Shown here: one piece after another, positions 1-8,323 of the stretch
Position numbering within the stretch: position 1 is the first letter of the stretch
Layout of the letters: each line of letters opens with the position of its first letter
Program-made: the position numbers and the translations under genes
Assembly (NCBI GenBank): GCA_029862085.1
Contig: JAOTXZ010000009.1
Span: 1-49,573, forward strand
Source: Candidatus Nitrosopumilus sp.
GTDB lineage: Archaea; Thermoproteota; Nitrososphaeria; Nitrososphaerales; Nitrosopumilaceae
Reading direction: 5' to 3'
Length of the DNA: 49,573 nt
The notes under the pieces: generated by a model
What the model saw: the letters and a program-made list of their open reading frames with translations, nothing else
Databases searched by the model: none
Told to the model about the DNA's origin: nothing

Positions 1-292
1 ATGTCCAGTTCAAACCTTCCAATGGTATAGAACTGAACAAGACATTGCAGCAGCAGATTGTTTAAACGCAACTTTTGAAGGTACAGGTCTTACAGAAGCA
101 GAAGAAAGATTAGACAAAAGTGACAAGTCACAACCAATCAGAGAACATGATTGTACTGTTTGTATGGCTTGCCAAGAAGCATGTCCAAGAGGGGCTATTC
201 TAATCGATCAAGCAAACCTGGAATTCCATGAGAAAGCAGACGGTACTTATGTCAAGATGGAAGGCAGCGGCGGTCCGCACTCACACGATTAA
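1..292 (+). CDS. 4Fe-4S ferredoxin, C-terminal part (5' end outside window)
   Basis: An open frame runs from base 2 to a TAA at 290-292, giving about 96 residues of a protein whose beginning is missing. It contains a full ferredoxin cluster motif, DCTVCMACQEACPRGAI (CxxCxxCxxxCP), and begins with a Cys-Pro that could be the last ligand of an earlier cluster. The protein is probably a two-cluster [4Fe-4S] electron carrier in the cytoplasm. The tail is Gly/His rich (GGPHSHD). Partner enzymes cannot be judged because the upstream neighbour is not visible. The family call is firm; the exact ferredoxin type is not. Confidence 0.85.
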   Translation, partial: CPVQTFQWYRTEQDIAAADCLNATFEGTGLTEAEERLDKSDKSQPIREHDCTVCMACQEACPRGAILIDQANLEFHEKADGTYVKMEGSGGPHSHD

Positions 293-298
293 AGAAAA

Positions 299-327
299 TT
301 TTTCTTTTTTCTTATTTTTCTATTTCC
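299..327 (+). terminator. T-rich stretch after the ferredoxin gene
   Basis: Directly after the ferredoxin stop codon the + strand carries several T runs interrupted by single bases. Archaeal RNA polymerase commonly terminates at such T-tracts without a hairpin, and no hairpin is seen here. It lies before the tRNA-Ser gene, as expected if the two are transcribed separately. Confidence 0.4.
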
Positions 328-363
328 TCAACAGATTTTAATCACTATACTTTATCGAACTTT

Positions 364-447
364 GCAGAGGTCGCCTAGTCCGGTAGGGCGCGGGCCTTGA
401 GAGCCTGTGTTAGCAATAACGCGGGGGTTCAAATCCCTCTCTCTGCG
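364..447 (+). tRNA. tRNA-Ser (anticodon UGA)
   Basis: The 84-nt gene folds as a class II tRNA. Acceptor arms GCAGAGG and TCTCTGC pair, with discriminator G447. The anticodon stem CGGGC/GCCTG encloses loop CTTGAGA, placing UGA at 34-36. A long variable arm is present (GTTA-GCAA-TAAC), and the T arm has loop TTCAAAT. UGA reads the serine codon UCA, and the long variable arm fits serine. No intron and no encoded CCA are seen. The gene ends exactly one base before the stop codon of the convergent rfcS. Confidence 0.93.
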
Positions 448-1407
448 TTATTTTTCTATTGCTCCAAGTTCTGCCAATAATGCAGATAACTGAATCTCTG
501 GATTTGCGCCAACTAGTATTCTATAGTCATACTTTGCAATTGATTCTAGGATTTGAGCAAGTGATTCGTGTTTTGATTTGAATACTGCAGCGTTTAGATA
601 TTTTAGAAAATCAGATTCACTCATCCCATACACTTTGATTAATTCTATCATCTTTTCTCTCGCATCTGCAATTTTTCCTGCAAGTGCCATTTTAAGAACA
701 TCATCAACATCTGAAGTCTTAGATAATCCGGCCGATGCCTTTACATTCTCTACAGTTATACCTCCAAGACTTGCAGTTGCCTGCATTAGATTAATTGCAT
801 GTCTCAAGTCACCTTCAGAATAATCATAAATCTCCTTGAGCCCCTTTTTGTCTGTCTTTACTTTTTCTTTTTTGGCAATTTCTGCCAATCGACTAATTAC
901 ATCTTCTTCAGGAATTGAGGTAAACTTGAAGGTAGCACACCTGCTCTGAATGGGATCAATAATTTTTGAGATATTATTTGCAATTAGGATAAATCTACAA
1001 TATTTTGCCGTATCCTCTATAATTCTGCGCAGTGCAGTCTGAGCGTCATTGGTCATCTCATCTGCCTCATCTAGTATGATTAATTTGAAAGGAGCATCTG
1101 CCATTCCTGCAAATCTAGAGAATTTCTTTACTCGTTCTCGAACCATTCCTATTCCTCTTTCATCAGATGCATTAAGCTCCAAGGTGTACTCTTTTGCATA
1201 CTCCCCTAGTACTTGCTTTGAAATACAAATGGCAGCAGTAGTTTTTCCTACTCCTGCAGATCCGGAAAACAACAAGTGTGGCATGTCTGCAGGATTTGCG
1301 ATCAAAGCTTCTAAACTACCAATTATTTCTGTTTGGTTTACAATGTCTGAAAGTTTTTCGGGGCGATACTTTTCAACCCACATGCCTGTTGATAACATGT
1401 TAACCAT
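448..1407 (-). CDS. rfcS: Replication factor C small subunit (clamp loader)
   Basis: A 319-residue AAA+ ATPase of the archaeal sliding-clamp loader, which opens the PCNA ring and places it on primed DNA together with the large subunit (encoded at 42513 in this window). Visible motifs are the family N-terminus WVEKYRPEKL, Walker A GSAGVGKTT (about residue 49), Walker B LIILDEADEM, and the SRC box QSRCATFKF carrying the arginine finger. The frame stays open to 1458, but the ATG at 1407 (MVNMLSTGMWVEKYRP) fits the family better, and a TATA-like ATTTATTT lies about 20 bases upstream. The ATG at 1398 is also possible. It converges on tRNA-Ser with no gap. Confidence 0.95.
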   Translation of the reverse strand: MVNMLSTGMWVEKYRPEKLSDIVNQTEIIGSLEALIANPADMPHLLFSGSAGVGKTTAAICISKQVLGEYAKEYTLELNASDERGIGMVRERVKKFSRFAGMADAPFKLIILDEADEMTNDAQTALRRIIEDTAKYCRFILIANNISKIIDPIQSRCATFKFTSIPEEDVISRLAEIAKKEKVKTDKKGLKEIYDYSEGDLRHAINLMQATASLGGITVENVKASAGLSKTSDVDDVLKMALAGKIADAREKMIELIKVYGMSESDFLKYLNAAVFKSKHESLAQILESIAKYDYRILVGANPEIQLSALLAELGAIEK

Positions 1408-1521
1408 TACTTTACGCCCCCTAAATAAATCGAAATTAGTAGGATCAATTGATCTCACTAAATGGTGAAGAAGTTTGGGTGATCCGATACATGAGGATCT
1501 AATGGAAAGGAAGGGATCTCA

Positions 1522-2040
1522 ATGGACATTGAAAAGGTAGAGAAACTACATGCGATCGGATATGGCCTAAAGGATGCCAAGGTAACGCTTGCCCGTGATG
1601 TCAATTTCAATGTGGCCAAAGTCAACGTTGGAGGAGTAACAGGCGAGGTCATGAACTTACCCCAATGGGTTGGACAAATTCTATCAGAGAATAAAATTGG
1701 AGAACTAGATTCACAAGACATGGTAACTGAACTAAAACAAGCATTATCAAAAGAAAAGATGGTAGGAGAGTACCAAGTATCAACTTTAGACCCACACTTT
1801 TACATTAAACTAAAACAACACATGAAAACATTACAACGAGACGACTTTAATCACGTAGAAAGCATGCTACTTGAACTATTTAGAATGCGAAGAGGCAAGC
1901 TCGTAAAACTTGCAGACTCTACAAAACTAAATTCTGATTTGTACAACAAGCTTACAGTTGAGGAAAGTGTTTTCTTTAAAACAATTTATGATAACAGCAA
2001 AAACTTTGAAAACCAAATTAGGAGTGAGTTAAATGAGTAA
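1522..2040 (+). CDS. GINS complex subunit (Gins23/Psf2-Psf3-like order)
   Basis: A 172-residue protein of the GINS complex, which bridges MCM helicase with Cdc45/RecJ-type proteins in the replisome. The first ~55 residues resemble the small B domain (VNVGGVTGEV, LPQWVGQIL). Residues ~85-170 form the helical A domain with the characteristic RMRRGKLVKLAD stretch. B before A is the order of the Psf2/Psf3 group; this is a family inference. Its stop overlaps the start of mcm by 8 bases, so the two are probably translationally coupled. The purine-rich AGGAAGGGATC just before the ATG may act as a ribosome-binding site. Confidence 0.8.
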   Translation: MDIEKVEKLHAIGYGLKDAKVTLARDVNFNVAKVNVGGVTGEVMNLPQWVGQILSENKIGELDSQDMVTELKQALSKEKMVGEYQVSTLDPHFYIKLKQHMKTLQRDDFNHVESMLLELFRMRRGKLVKLADSTKLNSDLYNKLTVEESVFFKTIYDNSKNFENQIRSELNE

Positions 2041-4120
2041 AGTCCAAGCTAGCACCTTTACAGAATCTGCGTTATCTGATAGGGTAAAGGATTTCCTAAC
2101 TAGATTCAAGGACAGAAATGGTGTATACAAGTATGTAGAGGCAATCGATGAGATGATGCCAAAGAATTCAAAGTATATTCTAGTTGATTACAATGATCTA
2201 GTAATAGAGCCAGAGCTAGAAAGAATATTCTCTGAAGATCCAGACAGAATATTTACTGCATTCTCTCGTGCAATCAAAGAAGCTCTACAAACAAGATTCT
2301 CTGACTATGCAGAAAAAATTAAAGATGAAGTTCGTGTTAGACTGGTAAACTATCCATCACAGCGAAGCCTAAGACAAATCAATTCTGAAACTATTGGATA
2401 CATTACCAGTGTTTCAGGAATGGTAGTAAGAGCATCAGAGGTAAAACCACTTGCAAAAGAGTTAATCTTTGTGTGCCCTGATGAGCACCCAACCAAAGTA
2501 ATTCAACTCAAAGGAATGGATGTAAAGGTTCCAATAGTTTGTGATAATCCAAATTGTAAGCACAGAGACTTTGAGCTAAAGCCAGAGGCAAGCAAATTCA
2601 TAGATTTTCAAATAATACGATTACAAGAACTTCCCGAAGACTTGCCACCAGGACAGCTACCCCACTATATCGACGTTACAATTAGGCAGGACCTAGTAGA
2701 TAACGCACGGCCAGGAGATAGAATCATCCTAACTGGAGTAGTCCGAATCGAGCAAGAGTCAGTTGCAGGAGTCCCAAGGGGTCAGAGTGGATTGTACAGA
2801 TTACGAATCGAGGGTAACAATATAGAATTTTTAGGTGGCAGGGGAACAAAGACTTCGAGAAAAATAGAAAGAGAGGAAATTTCACCAGAAGATGAAAAAT
2901 TAATTCGTGCACTGGGACAAACTCCAGATGTCTATCAAAGATTAGTTGATTCGTTTGCGCCACACATTCAGGGACATGCGCTAATCAAAGAAGCAATCTT
3001 GTTGTTAATTGTCGGCTCCAATCAAAGGCATTTAGGTGATGGAAGTAAGATTAGAGGTGACATTAACGTATTTCTTGTAGGTGATCCTGGTACTGCAAAA
3101 AGTGAGATGCTAAAGTTTTGTGCAAGAATTGCACCAAGAGGACTATATACATCTGGTAGAGGTTCAACTGCTGCAGGACTTACAGCAGCTGTAGTCAAAG
3201 ACAAGACAGGAATTATGATGCTAGAAGCAGGAGCAGTAGTATTAGGTGACCAGGGATTGGTGTGTATTGATGAATTTGATAAAATGAAACCAGAGGACAG
3301 AAGTGCATTACACGAAGTTATGGAACAACAGTCTGCAAGTATTGCAAAAGGTGGTATCGTTGCAACCCTTAATGCTAGAACATCCATTCTAGCTGCTGCC
3401 AACCCAATGTACGGCAAGTATGATCCGTTCAAAAACATTACAGAAAATGTAAACTTGCCAATTCCATTACTTACAAGGTTTGACTTGATATTTGTGGTAC
3501 GTGACATTCCAACTAAAGAAAAAGATGAAAAGATTGCAAGACACATTATTGATTTGCACACTCCACAAGGAACGGACCAGCGTTCTGTAATTGATGTTGA
3601 TTTGCTAACAAAGTATCTTGCATATGCAAAAAAGTCAGCACCAAACTTGACTAAAGAAGCAGAAGCCAAGATTTTGGATTATTATCTGAGTATGAGAAAT
3701 GTGGAATCCGAAGAGATGATTACAGTTACCCCAAGACAACTAGAGGGTATAATTAGACTCTCAACTGCCCGTGCCAGGCTCCTCATGAAGGATAAAGTAG
3801 AGGAAGAGGATGCAGACCGTGCTATCTTCCTAATCAAGTCAATGCTAGAGGATGCAGGAGTAGATGTAAACACTGGCAAGGTGGACTTGGGAGTTCTTCA
3901 AGGAAGACCAAGAAGTGAGGTATCCAAGATGCAACTATTCATGGATGTTCTAAAAGGTCTTGAAGGTGACAACAAGGTTTCAGTTGAAGAAAAAACATTT
4001 GTAAAAGAATTAGAAAAGACTGAAAAGTTTACTGAAGAAGAAGCTAGAAACTATATAAGAAGAATGTTGCGCGAAGCATCTATTTATGAATCAAAACCCG
4101 GTCATTATAACCGAGTATGA
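2033..4120 (+). CDS. mcm: Replicative DNA helicase MCM
   Basis: A 695-residue minichromosome maintenance helicase, the homohexamer that unwinds DNA at archaeal forks. The N-terminal domain holds a zinc site (CPDEH near residue 147, CDNPNC near residue 170). The AAA+ core has Walker A GDPGTAKSEMLK (about 349), Walker B VCIDEFDKM (about 410) and the arginine-finger segment LTRFDLIF (about 479). The C-terminal ~80 residues look like the usual winged-helix domain. It overlaps the GINS gene upstream and hel308 downstream (ATGA), giving a replication/repair operon. Length and motifs are normal for the family. Confidence 0.97.
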   Translation: MSKVQASTFTESALSDRVKDFLTRFKDRNGVYKYVEAIDEMMPKNSKYILVDYNDLVIEPELERIFSEDPDRIFTAFSRAIKEALQTRFSDYAEKIKDEVRVRLVNYPSQRSLRQINSETIGYITSVSGMVVRASEVKPLAKELIFVCPDEHPTKVIQLKGMDVKVPIVCDNPNCKHRDFELKPEASKFIDFQIIRLQELPEDLPPGQLPHYIDVTIRQDLVDNARPGDRIILTGVVRIEQESVAGVPRGQSGLYRLRIEGNNIEFLGGRGTKTSRKIEREEISPEDEKLIRALGQTPDVYQRLVDSFAPHIQGHALIKEAILLLIVGSNQRHLGDGSKIRGDINVFLVGDPGTAKSEMLKFCARIAPRGLYTSGRGSTAAGLTAAVVKDKTGIMMLEAGAVVLGDQGLVCIDEFDKMKPEDRSALHEVMEQQSASIAKGGIVATLNARTSILAAANPMYGKYDPFKNITENVNLPIPLLTRFDLIFVVRDIPTKEKDEKIARHIIDLHTPQGTDQRSVIDVDLLTKYLAYAKKSAPNLTKEAEAKILDYYLSMRNVESEEMITVTPRQLEGIIRLSTARARLLMKDKVEEEDADRAIFLIKSMLEDAGVDVNTGKVDLGVLQGRPRSEVSKMQLFMDVLKGLEGDNKVSVEEKTFVKELEKTEKFTEEEARNYIRRMLREASIYESKPGHYNRV

Positions 4121-6246
4121 ATATAGAGAAACTAGATCTTCCAGAGTCTGCAATTGAATTTTTAAAATCAGAAGGATTTTCAAAACTATATCCACCCCAA
4201 ACTGACAGCATAAAGGCCGGACTACTAAAGGGAAAAAGTGTTTTAGTATCTGCACCTACCGCAAGTGGTAAGACATTAATTGCAACGCTTGCAATGATTG
4301 GTTATCTTTCAAAAAATAAGGGGAAGGTAATCTATCTTAGTCCACTTCGAGCATTAGCTGCTGAAAAATTTCTAGAGTTTAAAAAATTAGAAAAATTATC
4401 CATTGGAAACAAAATCAAAGTTGCAATTTCAACTGGTGATTTTGAAAATGCTGAAAAAAAATTAGAGAAAAATAATATTTTAATTTTGACGAACGAAAAA
4501 ATGGATTCCATAATAAGACATGCAGTGGAATGGATTGATGATATTGGTCTGGTGATTTCTGACGAGATACATTTGATTGGTGATGATTCACGTGGACCAA
4601 CCCTGGAGATGATACTAACTCAGCTAAAAAGATTAGAGAACAAACCACAAATTTTAGGTCTTAGTGCTACAGTTACCAATTCTGATGAGGTGGCAAATTG
4701 GATTGGATGCAAGCTAGTACAAAATGAATGGAGACCAGTACCGCTAACTGAAGGGGTACATGATGGTGGGATTGTAAAGATGAAAGACGGAAAAACCTTT
4801 GAGGTGCCAAATACCATACGTGGAACACCCATTGATTTAGGCGTGCAGTGCGTCCAGCAAGGGGGTCAGTCTCTTATTTTTGCAGAAACCAGAGCCCGCT
4901 CCAAATCTTTGGCAACAAAGGCAATGGATGGAGTAGAGCAATTTTTAGAAAAAAAAGAACTAGCAGATCTTGAAAAAATCTCCAAGAAAATTCTTAGCAC
5001 CAATGAGCATACTGATCTTGTAAAGACACTAGCAATTCTAGTAAAGAAAGGAGTTGGGTTTCATCATGCAGGATTAAACCAAGCGTGCAGACAAATTATT
5101 GAAACTGAATTTCGCAAAGGAACAATAAAGTTGTTATCATCTACACCAACTTTGGCAGCTGGTGTTAATCTTCCAGCAAGACGTGTAGTAATTTCAAGTG
5201 TTACTAGATACAATGCTAAAGTCGGAGCAAACAGACCAATTAGTATACTAGAGTATAAGCAACTTTGTGGACGGGCAGGCAGACCACAATACGACAAGTA
5301 TGGTGAGGCTATAGTTGTCGGAAAGGGAAATGGTGATGCAATAATAGAGCACTATATCAATGGAGAGCCAGAACCCATAGAATCAAAAATTACTGATGAC
5401 AAATCTCTTAGAACACACATTCTAAGTGTAGTTGTAACAAATCCTGGAATTAAAAAAGAAGAGATTCTAGAGTTTTTTTTGCAAACATTGGGCGGTTCAC
5501 AATCAAGAAAACCAACAATAAGATTTGCCATAGATATTGCATTACGTTTTTTGTCAAGTGAATTTTTGATTATTAAAAAAGGTGAAAGATATGCAGCAAC
5601 TGAATTTGGAAAAAAGACTTCCATGTTGTACATTGATCCATTAACTGCAACTCACTTTAGGGATTCATTAGAGAATGTTTCAAAGAAAAAAAAACACACC
5701 TTTGGCTTTTTGCATGTAGTTACAAACTCTGAGGAATTTTTTCCAAACTTTTCTCTGCGAAACAAAGATTTTGAGGCAGCCAGTTTAATGATAGAGAATC
5801 ACACCTCAGAACTACTAGAGCCAATTTCAGAATATGATTGTTCAAGAAGTCTCTTGGCCCTACAATCCTGGATTACAGAGTCTTCTGAAACTGCCCTCTC
5901 AGATGGTCTTGGAATAGAGTCAGGGGACATGCATAGGATGGTAGAGACTGCAAATTGGTTAATTTACTGCCTAAGGGAGATTGCAAAACATGTAGAGAGG
6001 GCAGATTTACTCGAAGAACTTGAAGATCTCAGGAGACGAATAGTATATGGAATCAGGGAAGAACTTTTGGAGTTGGTAAAGGTAAAAGGAATAGGTCGAG
6101 TCAGGGCAAGAGTTCTATTCAAACACAAGATAAAGACTCTCGATGATCTGGCAAAGATTCCTGTAAAGAAATTAGCGGAGATTGATAAAATTGGTTTAAC
6201 CCTTGCAGATAACATCAAGTCAGAATTAAAAAAGGTTAGATTTTGA
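4117..6246 (+). CDS. hel308: ATP-dependent DNA helicase Hel308 (superfamily 2)
   Basis: A 709-residue Ski2-like helicase that acts on stalled forks and branched DNA in archaea. Motifs in order: the Q-motif region YPPQTDSI; motif I APTASGKT (about residue 45); motif II DEIH (about 148); motif III SATVTNSD; motif IV-V HHAGLNQACR and TPTLAAGVNLPARR; motif VI QLCGRAGRPQYDKYG (about 381). A ratchet domain follows, then a C-terminal helix-hairpin-helix with KGIGRVRARVLF and DKIGLTLADNI. The start ATG overlaps the mcm stop by four bases. The next gene overlaps its stop, so four genes are probably cotranscribed. Confidence 0.95.
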   Translation: MNIEKLDLPESAIEFLKSEGFSKLYPPQTDSIKAGLLKGKSVLVSAPTASGKTLIATLAMIGYLSKNKGKVIYLSPLRALAAEKFLEFKKLEKLSIGNKIKVAISTGDFENAEKKLEKNNILILTNEKMDSIIRHAVEWIDDIGLVISDEIHLIGDDSRGPTLEMILTQLKRLENKPQILGLSATVTNSDEVANWIGCKLVQNEWRPVPLTEGVHDGGIVKMKDGKTFEVPNTIRGTPIDLGVQCVQQGGQSLIFAETRARSKSLATKAMDGVEQFLEKKELADLEKISKKILSTNEHTDLVKTLAILVKKGVGFHHAGLNQACRQIIETEFRKGTIKLLSSTPTLAAGVNLPARRVVISSVTRYNAKVGANRPISILEYKQLCGRAGRPQYDKYGEAIVVGKGNGDAIIEHYINGEPEPIESKITDDKSLRTHILSVVVTNPGIKKEEILEFFLQTLGGSQSRKPTIRFAIDIALRFLSSEFLIIKKGERYAATEFGKKTSMLYIDPLTATHFRDSLENVSKKKKHTFGFLHVVTNSEEFFPNFSLRNKDFEAASLMIENHTSELLEPISEYDCSRSLLALQSWITESSETALSDGLGIESGDMHRMVETANWLIYCLREIAKHVERADLLEELEDLRRRIVYGIREELLELVKVKGIGRVRARVLFKHKIKTLDDLAKIPVKKLAEIDKIGLTLADNIKSELKKVRF

Positions 6247-7235
6247 CTGAATTAATTATTCCGGCAATCGTTTCTTGTATTATTGCTTTTCTTACAGTTT
6301 ATCTAACTACTCCTCCTTTGATAAAATTTTTAGAAAAAAAAAATTATACCGTCATTGATAAACACAAGAAAGGACAGGTTATGATAGCAAGACCTGGAGG
6401 TATATCCATTATTGCAGGGATTATTGTATCTGAAATCATACTCTATGCATTTTTACAAATGAATGAAATTTTAGCCGTAATGATTACAACGTTTCTTGCC
6501 TTTCTAATTGGTTATGTAGATGATAGAAGAGTCATGGGAGGTTGGTTCAAACCAATTGCACTTGCCGTAGCTGCATTACCTATAATTCTTTTAGGAGCAT
6601 ATGATTCAGACCTTGCTTTTCCGTTATTTGGTGAAGTAAAGATCCCATTACTTTATCTTGCAGTAATTATTTTGATGATTCCAATTACTGGCAACACTAT
6701 CAATTCTATTGATGTACTAAATGGTGTAGCTAGTGGATTTATGATAATTACTAGTTTTTCATTGAGCATTGCACTGTTTATCTTGCAAAATTATGAAATA
6801 GCAATAGTAAGTTTACCGTTAGGTTTTGTTTCCTTGGCATTTTATAAATACCATAAAATTCCTAGCAAAATTTTTCCTGGAGATTCTGGCGCCCTAACGT
6901 GGGGTGCTATGTATGGAGCAATAGCTATCGTAGGTCAGGTAGAAATTGTTGCGGCCATAGCCCTATTACCTGCTGTGATAAACTCTTTTTTATTCTTGGC
7001 CAGTACGAAAAAAATTGTAGAACATCGAGAAATTAAAGCAAAACCTGTAGAAATTACTGAAGAGTTTAAACTAAAAGCATCTACTAATAAAAAAGCCCCA
7101 ATCAGTCTAGTTAGATTAATTGTCAGTTCTCAACCCCTATCTGAAAAACAAGTTACCTTTGTAATTTTCAAACTAGCAACATTTTCTGGAATTCTTGCTG
7201 TTATTACCTCATTTTTAATGCTGATTAAAATATGA
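6243..7235 (+). CDS. GlcNAc-1-phosphate transferase family membrane enzyme (MraY/GPT/AglH-like)
   Basis: A 330-residue multi-pass membrane protein of glycosyltransferase family 4. Such enzymes transfer a sugar-1-phosphate from a UDP-sugar to a lipid carrier; in archaea this starts N-glycan or surface-polymer assembly on dolichol phosphate. Signature segments are KGQVMIARPGGISI, the acidic pair in GYVDDRR (about residue 90), NTINSIDVLNGVASG and FPGDSGALTWG (about 209). About ten hydrophobic helices are visible. The start is a TTG inside the hel308 stop region. The acyltransferase and Gfo/Idh genes nearby suggest a role in glycan synthesis. The sugar donor is not determined. Confidence 0.9.
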   Translation: MTELIIPAIVSCIIAFLTVYLTTPPLIKFLEKKNYTVIDKHKKGQVMIARPGGISIIAGIIVSEIILYAFLQMNEILAVMITTFLAFLIGYVDDRRVMGGWFKPIALAVAALPIILLGAYDSDLAFPLFGEVKIPLLYLAVIILMIPITGNTINSIDVLNGVASGFMIITSFSLSIALFILQNYEIAIVSLPLGFVSLAFYKYHKIPSKIFPGDSGALTWGAMYGAIAIVGQVEIVAAIALLPAVINSFLFLASTKKIVEHREIKAKPVEITEEFKLKASTNKKAPISLVRLIVSSQPLSEKQVTFVIFKLATFSGILAVITSFLMLIKI

Positions 7236-7281
7236 TTAACATAATTCTTTTTTTATTGAATAACATTGAAGGGTTAGGACA

Positions 7282-7713
7282 TTGAATGTTGGAAAAAATT
7301 GTTTCATAGGAGATCCAGTATTCATTAGAGAAGGGGTATCTATAGGTGATAATACGATAATTGGTACATTTGTTGCCATTGAAACAAAAGCAAAAATCGG
7401 AAGCAACGTAACAATTCAACCCTTTAGTATTATCGCAAAAGAAATGGTTATAGAAGACAATGTTTTTCTTGGACCGCACTTTTCTTGTGCTGATGCACCA
7501 TACGTAGCAGATGGAGAACATGGTTTATCTAAAAATAAAAGAGAAGTACCACAAAAAACTATAGTAATCAAAGAAGATTCAAGACTAGGTACCAGATGTA
7601 CTGTGGCACCCGGAGTTACAATAGGAAAAAATTGCTTTATCAAAATGAACTGTCAAATCTACAAAGATGTCCCGCCAAATACAACACTATCAGCAGGAAC
7701 AATATGGAAATAA
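7282..7713 (+). CDS. Left-handed beta-helix (hexapeptide repeat) acyltransferase
   Basis: A 143-residue protein made almost wholly of hexapeptide repeats ([LIV]GxxxX pattern: VGKNCFIGDP, IGDNTIIGTF, IGSNVTIQPF, LGTRCTVAPG, IGKNCFI). These form the left-handed beta-helix of trimeric O- and N-acetyltransferases. The insertion with VFLGPHF resembles WlbB/PglD-type sugar N-acetyltransferases. The only start in frame that preserves the first repeat is TTG at 7282. The upstream glycosyl-phosphate transferase and the nearby Gfo/Idh gene support acetylation of an amino sugar. The substrate is inferred. Confidence 0.82.
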   Translation: MNVGKNCFIGDPVFIREGVSIGDNTIIGTFVAIETKAKIGSNVTIQPFSIIAKEMVIEDNVFLGPHFSCADAPYVADGEHGLSKNKREVPQKTIVIKEDSRLGTRCTVAPGVTIGKNCFIKMNCQIYKDVPPNTTLSAGTIWK

Positions 7714-7815
7714 ATCCTTTATTTTCTGTAGTTTTTTTGAAAAAATCTCAGATAAACCATCAATCAGGTTACTATTTGATAGGTTTATTGAATAAATGAA
7801 AATGGTATTTGAGAA

Positions 7816-8049
7816 ATGATAGCAACACCAATTTTCATTTTTATTTTAGCAATGTGGATATTGATAATTTTAGGTGGAGGAATACTTGTCTTAACTATCG
7901 CACCAATCTCTATTAGTGGTTTTGGCGAATTTGACATGATTTTATCCTCCGGATTTAAAGCAATAATTGCAATAATTCTTGTAATGGCTTGGATATTGAT
8001 TTTATTAAAAATGAAAAAAGGAATATTTCATAAAATGTTAAAATTCTAA
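7816..8049 (+). CDS. Small two-helix membrane protein, unknown function
   Basis: A 77-residue hydrophobic protein with two predicted membrane helices (residues ~5-32 and ~47-65) separated by a polar turn, and a basic C-terminus (KMKKGIFHKMLKF). No family is recognised. It lies between the acyltransferase and the convergent Trm112-like gene, ending four bases before the latter's stop. The hydrophobic pattern and clean ATG support a real gene. Confidence 0.6.
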   Translation: MIATPIFIFILAMWILIILGGGILVLTIAPISISGFGEFDMILSSGFKAIIAIILVMAWILILLKMKKGIFHKMLKF

Positions 8050-8053
8050 TACT

Positions 8054-8323
8054 TTAAAGGTGCCAAGGAGATGCATCATTAACAATCTTTTCTGGAAGGC
8101 TTTTTTTATTATTTTTCAAAAATTCTAAATCTTTCTTTTTGTCTCGTAACTCATCAGGCAATAATATGGGAATCTCTTCTAAAATAGGATAAAACCTTGA
8201 ACATTCTGAGCAGTATAAAGTACCTTCAATTATTACATCTTTTTTTGAAATTAACTCAAAAATTTCCAAAGGATAGTGCTTATCAATTGGACATGCAAGA
8301 ATGTCCACCAGTGTCTTATTCAT
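8054..8323 (-). CDS. Trm112-like zinc protein
   Basis: An 89-residue protein with the Trm112/COG2835 layout: N-terminal LVDILACPIDKHYPL, then YCSECSRFYPILEEIPILLP, ending in a charged helix. Trm112 proteins are small activators of SAM-dependent methyltransferases acting on tRNA, rRNA and release factors in archaea and eukaryotes. Only three Cys are seen (one in ACP, two in the CSEC motif), so zinc binding may be incomplete. The start ATG overlaps the stop of the upstream Gfo/Idh gene by four bases, so it is the last gene of a minus-strand operon. The methyltransferase partner is unknown. Confidence 0.75.
   Translation of the reverse strand: MNKTLVDILACPIDKHYPLEIFELISKKDVIIEGTLYCSECSRFYPILEEIPILLPDELRDKKKDLEFLKNNKKSLPEKIVNDASPWHL

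Noticed and set aside
1049-1468. Open frame on the + strand opposite rfcS
   Set aside because: Antisense to conserved Walker motifs of rfcS; its Ser-rich, low-order protein is typical of a shadow frame.
3022-3669. A 215-codon open frame on the minus strand inside mcm
   Set aside because: It lies wholly antisense to the conserved MCM ATPase core, has no promoter or family resemblance and is explained by codon bias.
7225-7521. Minus-strand frame overlapping the hexapeptide acyltransferase
   Set aside because: The repeat pattern is clear on the + strand; the minus product is Cys/Tyr-rich without any family.
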